A stretch of 64,000 nucleotides of DNA from Xenorhabdus ishibashii. GTDB taxonomy: Bacteria; Pseudomonadota; Gammaproteobacteria; Enterobacterales; Enterobacteriaceae. The stretch covers positions 2,852,001 to 2,916,000 of the forward strand of contig NZ_NJAK01000001.1 in NCBI RefSeq assembly GCF_002632755.1, given 5' to 3'. A model generated the notes under the pieces. The model did not search any database. It was given only the letters and a program-made list of their open reading frames with translations, and was not told where the DNA came from. This document shows positions 56,659 to 64,000 of this stretch, piece by piece; position 1 is the first letter of the stretch; each line of letters starts with the position of its first letter. Position numbers and translations under genes: made by a program.

Positions 56659-57825
56659 ATGAATTTACACGAGTATCAGGCAAAACAACTTTTTGCACGG
56701 TATGGTTTACCAGCACCTGCTGGTTATGCATGTACCACTCCGCGCGAAGCAGAAGAAGCAGCATCCAAGATTGGTTCAGGCCCTTGGGTCGTTAAATGTC
56801 AGGTTCATGCAGGTGGCCGCGGTAAGGCTGGTGGTGTGAGAGTCGTCAATAGTAAGGAAGATATCCGCACTTTTGCTGAACAATGGCTGGGTAAACGACT
56901 GGTAACTTACCAGACTGATGTGCAGGGGCAACCTGTTCATCAGATCTTGGTGGAAGGGGCAACTGATATTGCCAAGGAGCTGTATCTTGGTGCTGTTGTT
57001 GACCGCGGTACACGTCGTGTAGTGTTCATGGCCTCTACTGAAGGTGGCGTCGAAATAGAAAAAGTGGCGGAAGAAACGCCTGAGCTAATTCATAAAGCAA
57101 TTATCGACCCACTGTCTGGCCCTATGCCGTATCAAGGCCGTGAATTGGCGTTCAAACTTGGTTTGACTGGTAAACAAGTTGGCCAATTCACCAAGATTTT
57201 CTTGGGATTGGCTAACCTGTTCTTAGAGCGTGATTTGGCATTAGTCGAAATCAACCCTCTGGTGATCACAACTCAGGGTGATCTGGTTTGTTTGGATGGA
57301 AAATTGAGCGCTGATGGTAATGCTATGTTCCGTCAGGCTGAACTGCGTGAAATGCATGACCCTTCACAGGAAGATCCTCGTGAAGCTCAGGCTGCACAAT
57401 GGGAACTGAACTATGTTGCACTGGATGGCAACATTGGTTGTATGGTGAATGGTGCAGGTCTGGCAATGGGAACGATGGACATTGTCAAACTGCACGGTGG
57501 TGCGCCGGCAAACTTCCTTGATGTAGGTGGTGGTGCAACAAAAGAACGTGTTACTGAAGCATTTAAAATCATCTTGTCAGATGAAAATGTTAAAGCTGTT
57601 TTGGTTAATATCTTTGGTGGTATCGTCCGCTGTGACTTGATTGCTGACGGCATTATTGGTGCGGTGGAAGAAGTGGGTGTTAACGTACCGGTAGTCGTTC
57701 GTCTGGAAGGAAACAATGCTGAACTGGGTGCTAAAAAACTGGCGGATAGCGGTTTAAACATCATTGCGGCTACCAGTTTGACAGACGCAGCTAAACAGGC
57801 AGTAGCAGCAGCGGGGAATAAATAA
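56659..57825 (+). CDS. sucC: Succinyl-CoA synthetase beta subunit
   Basis: ADP/GDP-forming succinyl-CoA ligase, 388 aa. ATP-grasp fold at the N-terminus ([33 protein letters not shown]), Mg-binding [12 protein letters not shown], and the CoA-ligase-like C-terminal domain with [18 protein letters not shown]. Its stop overlaps the sucD start by one base, so the subunits are translated together. Confidence 0.98.
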   Translation: MNLHEYQAKQLFARYGLPAPAGYACTTPREAEEAASKIGSGPWVVKCQVHAGGRGKAGGVRVVNSKEDIRTFAEQWLGKRLVTYQTDVQGQPVHQILVEGATDIAKELYLGAVVDRGTRRVVFMASTEGGVEIEKVAEETPELIHKAIIDPLSGPMPYQGRELAFKLGLTGKQVGQFTKIFLGLANLFLERDLALVEINPLVITTQGDLVCLDGKLSADGNAMFRQAELREMHDPSQEDPREAQAAQWELNYVALDGNIGCMVNGAGLAMGTMDIVKLHGGAPANFLDVGGGATKERVTEAFKIILSDENVKAVLVNIFGGIVRCDLIADGIIGAVEEVGVNVPVVVRLEGNNAELGAKKLADSGLNIIAATSLTDAAKQAVAAAGNK

Positions 57826-58694
57826 TGTCTATTTTAATCGATAAAAACACCAAAGTGATTTGTCAGGGTTTTACTGGCAGCCAGGGTACTTTTCACTCCG
57901 AACAAGCGATAGCTTACGGTACTCAAATGGTGGGTGGCGTAACACCAGGTAAAGGTGGTACTGAGCATCTAGGATTACCTGTATTCAACACCGTACGTGA
58001 AGCCGTTGAAGCAACTGGCGCAACCGCTTCTGTCATCTACGTTCCGGCACCATTCTGTAAAGATTCCATTCTGGAAGCGATTGATGCAGGCATTAAACTG
58101 ATCATTACTATTACAGAAGGCATTCCGACACTCGATATGTTGACAGTTAAAGTAAAACTGGATCAAGCAGGTGTCCGTATGATTGGCCCTAACTGTCCGG
58201 GAGTGATTACACCGGATGAATGTAAGATCGGTATCATGCCTGGCCATATTCATAAGTCAGGTAAAGTGGGCATTGTCTCCCGTTCAGGTACATTGACTTA
58301 TGAAGCCGTTAAACAGACCACAGATGCTGGATTAGGGCAATCGACCTGTGTTGGTATTGGTGGTGACCCGATCCCAGGTTCAAACTTCATTGATATTCTG
58401 AAACTGTTTCAGGAAGATCCACAGACAGAAGCGATTGTCATGATTGGTGAAATTGGTGGTTCAGCCGAAGAAGAAGCGGCGGCCTATATCAAAGAACATG
58501 TGACTAAACCAGTTGTTGCTTATATTGCTGGTGTGACTGCACCTAAAGGTAAGCGTATGGGCCATGCCGGAGCGATTATCGCGGGTGGTAAAGGGACAGC
58601 AGATGAAAAATTTGCTGCACTGGAAGCTGCGGGTGTGAAGACTGTCCGTAGCCTTGCAGACATTGGCAATGCTGTAAAAGCGTTATTGATATAA
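57825..58694 (+). CDS. sucD: Succinyl-CoA synthetase alpha subunit
   Basis: CoA-binding and phospho-His subunit, 289 aa. CoA-binding Rossmann stretch [20 protein letters not shown], phosphate-binding [12 protein letters not shown], and the phosphorylated His in [15 protein letters not shown]. Together with SucC it makes succinate and ATP from succinyl-CoA. Confidence 0.98.
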   Translation: MSILIDKNTKVICQGFTGSQGTFHSEQAIAYGTQMVGGVTPGKGGTEHLGLPVFNTVREAVEATGATASVIYVPAPFCKDSILEAIDAGIKLIITITEGIPTLDMLTVKVKLDQAGVRMIGPNCPGVITPDECKIGIMPGHIHKSGKVGIVSRSGTLTYEAVKQTTDAGLGQSTCVGIGGDPIPGSNFIDILKLFQEDPQTEAIVMIGEIGGSAEEEAAAYIKEHVTKPVVAYIAGVTAPKGKRMGHAGAIIAGGKGTADEKFAALEAAGVKTVRSLADIGNAVKALLI

Positions 58695-58722
58695 GAATCT
58701 CAAAATAAACTATTTTTATAGA

Positions 58723-58756
58723 AAAAGGCTGCCTCAGGGTGGCCTTTTGTTTTTAT
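58723..58756 (+). terminator. Terminator after sucD
   Basis: AAAAGGC (58723-58729) pairs with GCCTTTT (58742-58748). Two G-T pairs and a C/G closing pair complete the stem, followed by a T-rich run. In E. coli the sucD 3' end is processed to the small RNA SdhX; this hairpin would form the 3' end of an equivalent, which is inference only. Confidence 0.75.
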
Positions 58757-59338
58757 TTATAATATTAACAGTAAGTTAGTTCATTTATAAGGGAAGTTAT
58801 TTCTCAATTTAATTGAACCAGATTTTAGGGAAATCTATTTATTTGGTTAATTAAATTGGAAATATCGGAAAAATATATTTTTTAAAGAATGAAAACGAAA
58901 AGTTAATTTTCTAACGAATTTTACAGCAAAAAATAAATTACAAACCATCGCAAATAACAACTTATTAACATGAAATAAACTATAATGAAATAATAACTGT
59001 AAAGCTTAACAAAAAAAGGAAAAAATTGACTAAAATCAATTTATTACTCTAGATTGTATTCGCTAAACTTGATTAAATTGATCTAGTATATATAGATATT
59101 AGTCTGAGAATGTATGGTGTTGTTGACTTATATTCAGAATTCTAAGCTGAGTCACGTAAAAGCTATTTATTGTATGTGAATATAGGCGTAATATTATTGT
59201 GGTATCTATTGAATTTTTGATTTTGTAATAATTCATTGTTGTGTTTGAGGCATTTATTGCTGGTAGTTACGAGACTTTCGTTTTACGAAGTCGGGTTGCC
59301 GCAAGTCGGTGTCTTCCTGCTAGGAGCAAGGAGTCAAG
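58757..59338 (+). promoter_or_regulatory. cydABX control region with FNR-like and ArcA-like sites
   Basis: About 580 bp, very AT-rich, no gene. Candidate FNR site TTGAC-TAAA-ATCAA at 59026-59039 (one base off the consensus TTGATN4ATCAA). Candidate ArcA core GTTAATTAA at 58846-58854. In E. coli the cydA promoter region is controlled by ArcA, FNR and H-NS over a similarly long interval. Confidence 0.6.
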
Positions 59339-60910
59339 ATGTTTGATATTGTCGAACTGTCACGATTACAGTTTGCTTTAACTGCCATGTACCATTTTCT
59401 GTTCGTACCATTAACGCTCGGTATGGCATTTTTGCTTGCGATCATGGAAACGGTATATGTCCTTTCTGGCAAACAAATTTATAAAGATATGACAAAATTC
59501 TGGGGTAAGTTATTTGGTATCAACTTTGCTCTGGGTGTCGCAACGGGCTTGACCATGGAATTCCAGTTCGGAACCAACTGGTCATATTTTTCACATTATG
59601 TTGGTGATATTTTCGGTGCGCCTCTGGCCATCGAAGGTTTGATGGCATTCTTCCTCGAATCCACATTCGTTGGCCTGTTTTTCTTCGGATGGGATCGACT
59701 GAGTAAGAAACAACACTTGGCAGTTACCTGGCTGGTTGCATTAGGCTCTAACTTCTCTGCATTGTGGATACTGATTGCGAATGGTTGGATGCAAAACCCG
59801 ATTGCGTCTGACTTTAACTTCGAAACTATGCGAATGGAAATGGTGAGCTTCAGTGAACTGGTACTTAACCCAGTTGCACAGGTGAAGTTTGTCCACACTG
59901 TTGCAGCCGGTTATGTTACTGGTGCCATTTTTGTATTGGGTATCAGCTCTTACTATCTGCTTAAAGGGCGCGATTTGGCGTTTGCCAAACGTTCTTTTGC
60001 CATTGCAGCAAGTTTTGGTATGGCTGCGGTACTGTCTGTCATCGTTCTGGGTGATGAATCTGGATATGAAATGGGGGACGTGCAGAAAACCAAATTGGCA
60101 GCAATCGAAGCAGAATGGGAAACCCAGCCGCCTCCAGCTTCATTCACGCTGATTGGTATTCCTGATCAGGACAAAATGGAAAATAAATATTCCATCCAAA
60201 TTCCTTACGTTTTAGGTTTAATTGCTACCCGCTCCACAGATACACCGGTCGTTGGCCTGCGTGATTTGATGAGCCAGCATGAGCAGCGTATCCGTAACGG
60301 TATTCAAGCCTATGAATTACTAGAAGAACTGCGTGCGGGTAATGTTGATCCAAATGTGCGCAATGCATTCAATGAAAGTAAGAAAGATCTTGGCTATGGC
60401 ATGCTCTTGAAGCGTTATACCCAAAACGTAACTGATGCGACAGAAGAACAAATTAAAGCCGCAGCGAAAGACTCTATTCCACGCGTAGCTCCGCTCTATT
60501 TTGCATTCCGTATCATGGTTGCTGCTGGCTTTATTATGCTGCTGGTTATCGGTTTGTCGTTCTTGAGTGTTCTTCGTAACCGTATCGGTCAACATAAATG
60601 GCTGCTGCGGGCTGCATTGTTCAGCATTCCATTGCCATGGATTGCCGTTGAAGCAGGTTGGTTTGTCGCAGAATATGGTCGCCAGCCATGGGCTATTGGT
60701 GAAGTGTTGCCAACGGCTGTTGCATCTTCAACTCGCAGTGTAGGCGATCTGATTTTCTCAATGGTGCTGATTTGTGGTCTGTACACTTTATTCTTGATCG
60801 CAGAGATGTTCTTGATGTTCAAATTTGCCCGCCTTGGCCCAAGCAGTCTCAAGACTGGACGTTACCATTTTGAACAAAAAACCGCTTCTTCAGCGAATAA
60901 TATTGAGTAA
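59339..60910 (+). CDS. cydA: Cytochrome bd-I ubiquinol oxidase subunit I
   Basis: Quinol-oxidising, heme-carrying subunit (523 aa) of the high-affinity oxidase used at low oxygen. Heme ligand His19 lies in [13 protein letters not shown], a second His is in [14 protein letters not shown], and the Q-loop is of the long (E. coli) type with [16 protein letters not shown] [10 protein letters not shown]. Conserved [13 protein letters not shown] lies near the C-terminus. AGGAG is upstream. Confidence 0.98.
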   Translation: MFDIVELSRLQFALTAMYHFLFVPLTLGMAFLLAIMETVYVLSGKQIYKDMTKFWGKLFGINFALGVATGLTMEFQFGTNWSYFSHYVGDIFGAPLAIEGLMAFFLESTFVGLFFFGWDRLSKKQHLAVTWLVALGSNFSALWILIANGWMQNPIASDFNFETMRMEMVSFSELVLNPVAQVKFVHTVAAGYVTGAIFVLGISSYYLLKGRDLAFAKRSFAIAASFGMAAVLSVIVLGDESGYEMGDVQKTKLAAIEAEWETQPPPASFTLIGIPDQDKMENKYSIQIPYVLGLIATRSTDTPVVGLRDLMSQHEQRIRNGIQAYELLEELRAGNVDPNVRNAFNESKKDLGYGMLLKRYTQNVTDATEEQIKAAAKDSIPRVAPLYFAFRIMVAAGFIMLLVIGLSFLSVLRNRIGQHKWLLRAALFSIPLPWIAVEAGWFVAEYGRQPWAIGEVLPTAVASSTRSVGDLIFSMVLICGLYTLFLIAEMFLMFKFARLGPSSLKTGRYHFEQKTASSANNIE

Positions 60911-60924
60911 GCAGGAGTCCACTT

Positions 60925-62064
60925 ATGCTTGATTATGATGTATTAAGATTTATATGGTGGCTGCTGATTGGTGTGTTACTGATCGGTTTCACTGTGACTG
61001 ATGGTTTCGACATGGGTGTGGGTATCCTGCTGCGGATCATTGGTAAAAATGATACCGAACGCCGCATCATGATTAATTCAGTTGCCCCTCACTGGGATGG
61101 TAACCAAGTTTGGTTAATTACCGCTGGCGGTGCTCTGTTTGCCGCATGGCCGATGGTATATGCAGCTGCTTTCTCTGGTTTCTATGTGGCAATGATTCTG
61201 GTTTTGGCTGCACTGTTCTTCCGTCCGGTTGGCTTCGATTATCGCTCAAAACTGGAAAACAGCAATTGGCGCAATATGTGGGACTGGGGGCTGGTTATCG
61301 GCAGCTTTGTACCTGCATTGGTTATCGGGGTAGCATTTGGTAACCTGCTGCAAGGTGTACCGCTGGCGGTAGATTCTTACCTGCGTGTCTCCTATGAGGG
61401 TTCATTCTTCGGATTGCTGAATCCTTATGGATTGCTGGCCGGAGTGATTAGCCTGATGATGATTGTGACGCAAGGCGCAACTTATCTGCAAATGCGTACA
61501 ACTGGCGAACTACACCTTCGTTCCCGTACTGCAACTCATGTTTGTGCAGCAATAACGGCAATTGCATTTCTGGTAGCAGGGATATGGCTGATTTATGGCA
61601 TTGATGGTTATGTTGTAACGGGAGGTTTGGATGTCAATGCAGCATCTAATCCATTACATAAAGAAGTGGTTCAGCAGGCAGGTGCATGGCTGACTAATTT
61701 CAATAACTATCCGGTTCTGTGGGCTATACCTGTGTTGGGAGTATTGCTTCCTTTGCTGACTATGCTGACTACTTGGATGGATAAGGGAGCCTGGGCATTC
61801 TTGTTCTCATCACTGACAGTAACTTGCATTATCCTGACTTCAGGTATTGCTATGTTCCCGTTCGTAATGCCATCAAGCATTGACCCGAATGTCAGTCTGA
61901 CTATGTGGGATGCGACATCCAGCCAGTGGACGTTGCAAATTATGTTCGTTGTTGCACTTATCTTCGTTCCTATTGTGCTGTCTTACACCATTTGGTGTTA
62001 TTACAAAACATTCGGACGTTTGGATAAGAACTACATTGATAACAACAAACACTCACTGTACTAA
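60925..62064 (+). CDS. cydB: Cytochrome bd-I ubiquinol oxidase subunit II
   Basis: Membrane partner of CydA, 379 aa, with eight or so helices. Conserved VTDGFDMGVGILL (proton-channel Asp), INSVAPHWDGNQVWLITAGG, and FPFVMPSSIDPNVSLT near the C-terminus. It starts 14 bp after cydA. Confidence 0.98.
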   Translation: MLDYDVLRFIWWLLIGVLLIGFTVTDGFDMGVGILLRIIGKNDTERRIMINSVAPHWDGNQVWLITAGGALFAAWPMVYAAAFSGFYVAMILVLAALFFRPVGFDYRSKLENSNWRNMWDWGLVIGSFVPALVIGVAFGNLLQGVPLAVDSYLRVSYEGSFFGLLNPYGLLAGVISLMMIVTQGATYLQMRTTGELHLRSRTATHVCAAITAIAFLVAGIWLIYGIDGYVVTGGLDVNAASNPLHKEVVQQAGAWLTNFNNYPVLWAIPVLGVLLPLLTMLTTWMDKGAWAFLFSSLTVTCIILTSGIAMFPFVMPSSIDPNVSLTMWDATSSQWTLQIMFVVALIFVPIVLSYTIWCYYKTFGRLDKNYIDNNKHSLY

Positions 62065-62075
62065 GGAGCATAGTC

Positions 62076-62192
62076 ATGTGGTATTTTGCTTGGATTCTCG
62101 GAACGCTGTTGGCTTGTAGCTTCGCTGTCATTGCTGCCTTGGCACTTGAGCATAGCGAATCACAAAAAGTCCCTGAGAGTGACAAAAAATAA
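62076..62192 (+). CDS. cydX: CydX, small accessory subunit of cytochrome bd
   Basis: A 38-aa single-helix protein: MWYFAWILGTLLACSFAVIA then ALALEHSESQ. It is nearly identical in pattern to E. coli CydX (YbgT), including the conserved Trp-Tyr start and Glu-His after the helix. It stabilises the heme site of CydAB. AAGGAG lies 9 bp upstream. Its stop overlaps the ybgE start. Confidence 0.95.
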   Translation: MWYFAWILGTLLACSFAVIAALALEHSESQKVPESDKK

Positions 62193-62479
62193 TGTTAGCT
62201 GATAAATGCTACCAACTTATGGATAAGAGCCTATTGAGGGCTCTTATCCTCATCATCGCTTTAATACTTGCTGTATGTGTGTTTTGGGAGCCAGCTCGCT
62301 TTGCTGCCAACACTAGTTCACTACAAATATGGCAAGGTATTTTATTGATCTGGGCAGTTTGTTCTGGCGTTACTTTTGGTATTGGTTTTTATCCTAAACG
62401 TATTATCTGGCGGTTGTTTTTTCATCCGTTACCTGCATTTTTCATTCTTCTTTTTGGCTTATATCATTTCTTTAAGTAA
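62192..62479 (+). CDS. ybgE: YbgE, cyd operon membrane protein
   Basis: A 95-aa inner-membrane protein with three hydrophobic helices (ALILIIALILAVCVFW, ILLIWAVCSGVTFGIGF, LPAFFILLFGLYHFF). Always found after cydX in enterobacteria; precise role unknown. Start and cydX stop share the TAATG overlap. Confidence 0.92.
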   Translation: MLADKCYQLMDKSLLRALILIIALILAVCVFWEPARFAANTSSLQIWQGILLIWAVCSGVTFGIGFYPKRIIWRLFFHPLPAFFILLFGLYHFFK

Positions 62480-62491
62480 ACTAATTGTAAT

Positions 62492-62522
62492 TTTATAGGC
62501 TGATGGCCTATAAATTTTTTTT
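62492..62522 (+). terminator. Rho-independent terminator after cydABX-ybgE
   Basis: Perfect 9-bp stem TTTATAGGC (62492-62500) / GCCTATAAA (62506-62514), followed by eight T. It separates the cyd operon from the tol operon. Confidence 0.9.
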
Positions 62523-62593
62523 ACTGACAGGTCATTCCAAAGCGCGATTGTCTTAAGTATAGTGACAGCGTCAATTCGCCTGATTAGGATTAT

Positions 62594-62998
62594 ATGAGTA
62601 ATATGTTGTTCCGTTGGCCTATCCGTGTTTACTACGAAGACACAGATGCTAGTGGTGTGGTTTATCACGCTCGGTATTTGTGTTTTTACGAAAGAGCTCG
62701 TACAGAGATGTTGCGTGAAAGAGGCTTTCACCAACAGCCTATGCTAGATGAGCAAGCTGGCTTTGTTGTTAGTCGCATGACGATTGACTACCGGAAACCA
62801 GCAAAACTGGATGACCAACTGGTTGTTGAAAGCGAAGTTACGAATATCCGTGGCGCTTCTCTGACATTTATTCAACGAATTGTTGATTGCAATGGCGTAG
62901 TTGTCAGCAGCGCAGAATGCCTGGTTGTCTACGTGAATTCATCTCAAATGAAGCCGATTGCGCTTCCAAAGTCTATTGTCGCGGAGTTTAAGCAGTGA
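62594..62998 (+). CDS. ybgC: Acyl-CoA thioesterase YbgC
   Basis: A 134-aa hotdog-fold thioesterase, first gene of the tol-pal operon. Active-site motif [20 protein letters not shown] with catalytic Asp, followed by [12 protein letters not shown]. In E. coli it acts on short or medium acyl-CoA and contacts phospholipid-synthesis enzymes. Its stop overlaps the tolQ GTG start. Confidence 0.96.
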   Translation: MSNMLFRWPIRVYYEDTDASGVVYHARYLCFYERARTEMLRERGFHQQPMLDEQAGFVVSRMTIDYRKPAKLDDQLVVESEVTNIRGASLTFIQRIVDCNGVVVSSAECLVVYVNSSQMKPIALPKSIVAEFKQ

Positions 62999-63684
62999 CT
63001 GACATGAACATCCTTGATTTATTTCTTAAGGCAGGTTTCTTAGTGCAGCTTATCATGCTGATTTTGATTGGCTTCTCTATCGCCTCTTGGGCAATCATTA
63101 TTCAACGGACAAAAATCCTTAATGCCGCCAGCCGTGAGGCAGAAGCATTTGAAGATAAATTTTGGTCTGGCATTGAATTATCTCGCCTTTACAAAGAAAG
63201 TCAGTCACGCCGTGACTCGCTAAGTGGTACTGAGCAGATATTCCATTCTGGGTTTAAAGAATTTGCTCGTTTACATCAGGCAAATGATCATGCACCAGAA
63301 GCTGTTATTACAGGAGCTTCCCGTGCCATGCGTATTTCACTAAATCGTGAATTGGAAGTATTGGAAAATCACATTCCATTTCTGGGTACGGTAGGTTCCA
63401 TCAGCCCTTATATTGGTCTGTTTGGTACGGTCTGGGGGATCATGCATGCCTTTATTGCTTTGGGGGCAGTTAAACAGGCAACTCTGCAAATGGTAGCACC
63501 CGGTATCGCTGAAGCCCTGATTGCAACCGCTATCGGCCTGTTTGCGGCAATTCCTGCGGTGATGGCCTATAACCGTCTGAACCAACGCGTTAACAAACTG
63601 GAACAAGTTTACGATAACTTTATGGAAGAATTTCTGGCTATTTTGCATCGTCAGGCTTTTGCTGCCAATACCAATAAGTCGTAA
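62995..63684 (+). CDS. tolQ: Tol-Pal system proton-channel subunit TolQ
   Basis: Inner-membrane motor subunit (229 aa) that with TolR uses the proton gradient for outer-membrane constriction at division. Three helices; the conserved [20 protein letters not shown] and [20 protein letters not shown] lie in helices 2 and 3. A GTG start, as in E. coli, overlaps ybgC by 4 bp. Confidence 0.97.
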   Translation: MTDMNILDLFLKAGFLVQLIMLILIGFSIASWAIIIQRTKILNAASREAEAFEDKFWSGIELSRLYKESQSRRDSLSGTEQIFHSGFKEFARLHQANDHAPEAVITGASRAMRISLNRELEVLENHIPFLGTVGSISPYIGLFGTVWGIMHAFIALGAVKQATLQMVAPGIAEALIATAIGLFAAIPAVMAYNRLNQRVNKLEQVYDNFMEEFLAILHRQAFAANTNKS

Positions 63685-63708
63685 TAAATCGTAAGAGGAA
63701 ATCAGCGA

Positions 63709-64000
63709 ATGGCGCGCACTCGTAGTCGCAGACGTGAGCTAAAATCCGAGATCAATATCGTTCCCTTGCTGGACGTGTTGTTGGTATTGCTGCTTATTTT
63801 CATGGCAACAGCACCGATTATCACGCAAAGCGTAGAAGTCGATTTACCTGATTCGGTGGACTCAAAAACAGTTTCTAGCACTGATAATCCGCCGGTCATT
63901 GTGGAAGTTTCTGGGGTAGGGCAATACAACATGGTTGTTAATCAGGAACGTTTGGAATTGTTACCTGAACAGCAAATTGTTGCAGAAGCGCAAACCTTGG
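63709..64000 (+). CDS. tolR: Tol-Pal system protein TolR, 3'-truncated by window edge
   Basis: N-terminal 97 residues of TolR. The membrane helix carries the proton-conducting Asp in NIVPLLDVLLVLLLIFMATA; a periplasmic domain follows (VEVDLPDSVDSKTVSS). It starts 24 bp after tolQ with AAGAGGAA upstream and runs off the end of the window. Confidence 0.96.
   Translation, partial: MARTRSRRRELKSEINIVPLLDVLLVLLLIFMATAPIITQSVEVDLPDSVDSKTVSSTDNPPVIVEVSGVGQYNMVVNQERLELLPEQQIVAEAQTL

Noticed and set aside
1..64000. tRNA, rRNA, prophage, integrase or insertion sequence
   Set aside because: None could be recognised by motif or protein similarity anywhere in the window.

Overview
The window is a stretch of an enterobacterial chromosome, read from gene order and protein similarity. 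Gene content (fur, fldA, ybfE ... ybfF, seqA, pgm ... kdp, ybfA, ybgI, gltA, sdhCDAB, sucABCD, cydABX-ybgE, ybgC-tolQR) follows the Escherichia coli 15-17 minute region. The large MARTX toxin locus, the AT-rich spacers and the protein variants point to the Xenorhabdus/Photorhabdus group (Morganellaceae). That genus-level placement is inference; no rRNA or tRNA gene is present to confirm it.

Layout. 1-4.4 kb: the 3' part of a secreted chitobiase, then fur, flavodoxin fldA and ybfE on the minus strand. 4.4-28.8 kb: an accessory block sitting between ybfE and ybfF, which are neighbours in E. coli. It holds a complete-looking MARTX locus: rtxBDE (type I secretion ABC transporters and adaptor, minus strand) divergent from rtxH, rtxC and a 13.2-kb rtxA (plus strand). 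Next come three minus-strand genes that look like specialised metabolism (a flavoprotein, a plant-type O-methyltransferase and a second methyltransferase). 28.8-32.2 kb: core genes ybfF, seqA and pgm. 32.2-36.0 kb: a small EamA-type permease and a lipoprotein pullulanase, where E. coli carries speF-potE. 36.1-43.3 kb: kdpFABC plus kdpD but no kdpE. 43.6-46.9 kb: ybfA, ybgI and a divergent MFS exporter / AraC-type regulator pair. 47.0-62.5 kb: the respiratory block gltA, sdhCDAB-sucABCD and cydABX-ybgE. 62.6-64 kb: start of the tol-pal operon (ybgC, tolQ, partial tolR).

How the genes work together. GltA, SucABCD and SdhCDAB form the citrate-to-fumarate arm of the TCA cycle, and CydABX is the high-affinity quinol oxidase. 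In the toxin locus RtxC would acylate RtxA, and RtxB/RtxE with RtxD would export it (the outer-membrane TolC partner is not here). RtxA would form a translocation structure in the target cell membrane, and its InsP6-activated cysteine protease would release the effectors. The effector set readable here is DUF1 - RID (Rho-GTPase inactivation) - ABH (lipid hydrolase) - CPD; no actin cross-linking domain, MCF or RRSP was seen.

The most striking observations are: (1) rtxA is split by a one-base frameshift at a run of five G (13315-13319) where the repeat pattern and protein homology need six, so the toxin is broken, phase-variable, recoded or mis-sequenced; (2) KdpD lacks the conserved Asp and second Gly of its ATP-binding G1 box, and its partner gene kdpE is missing, while a KdpE-like operator remains; (3) long perfect inverted repeats lie upstream of rtxH and between sdhB and sucA.
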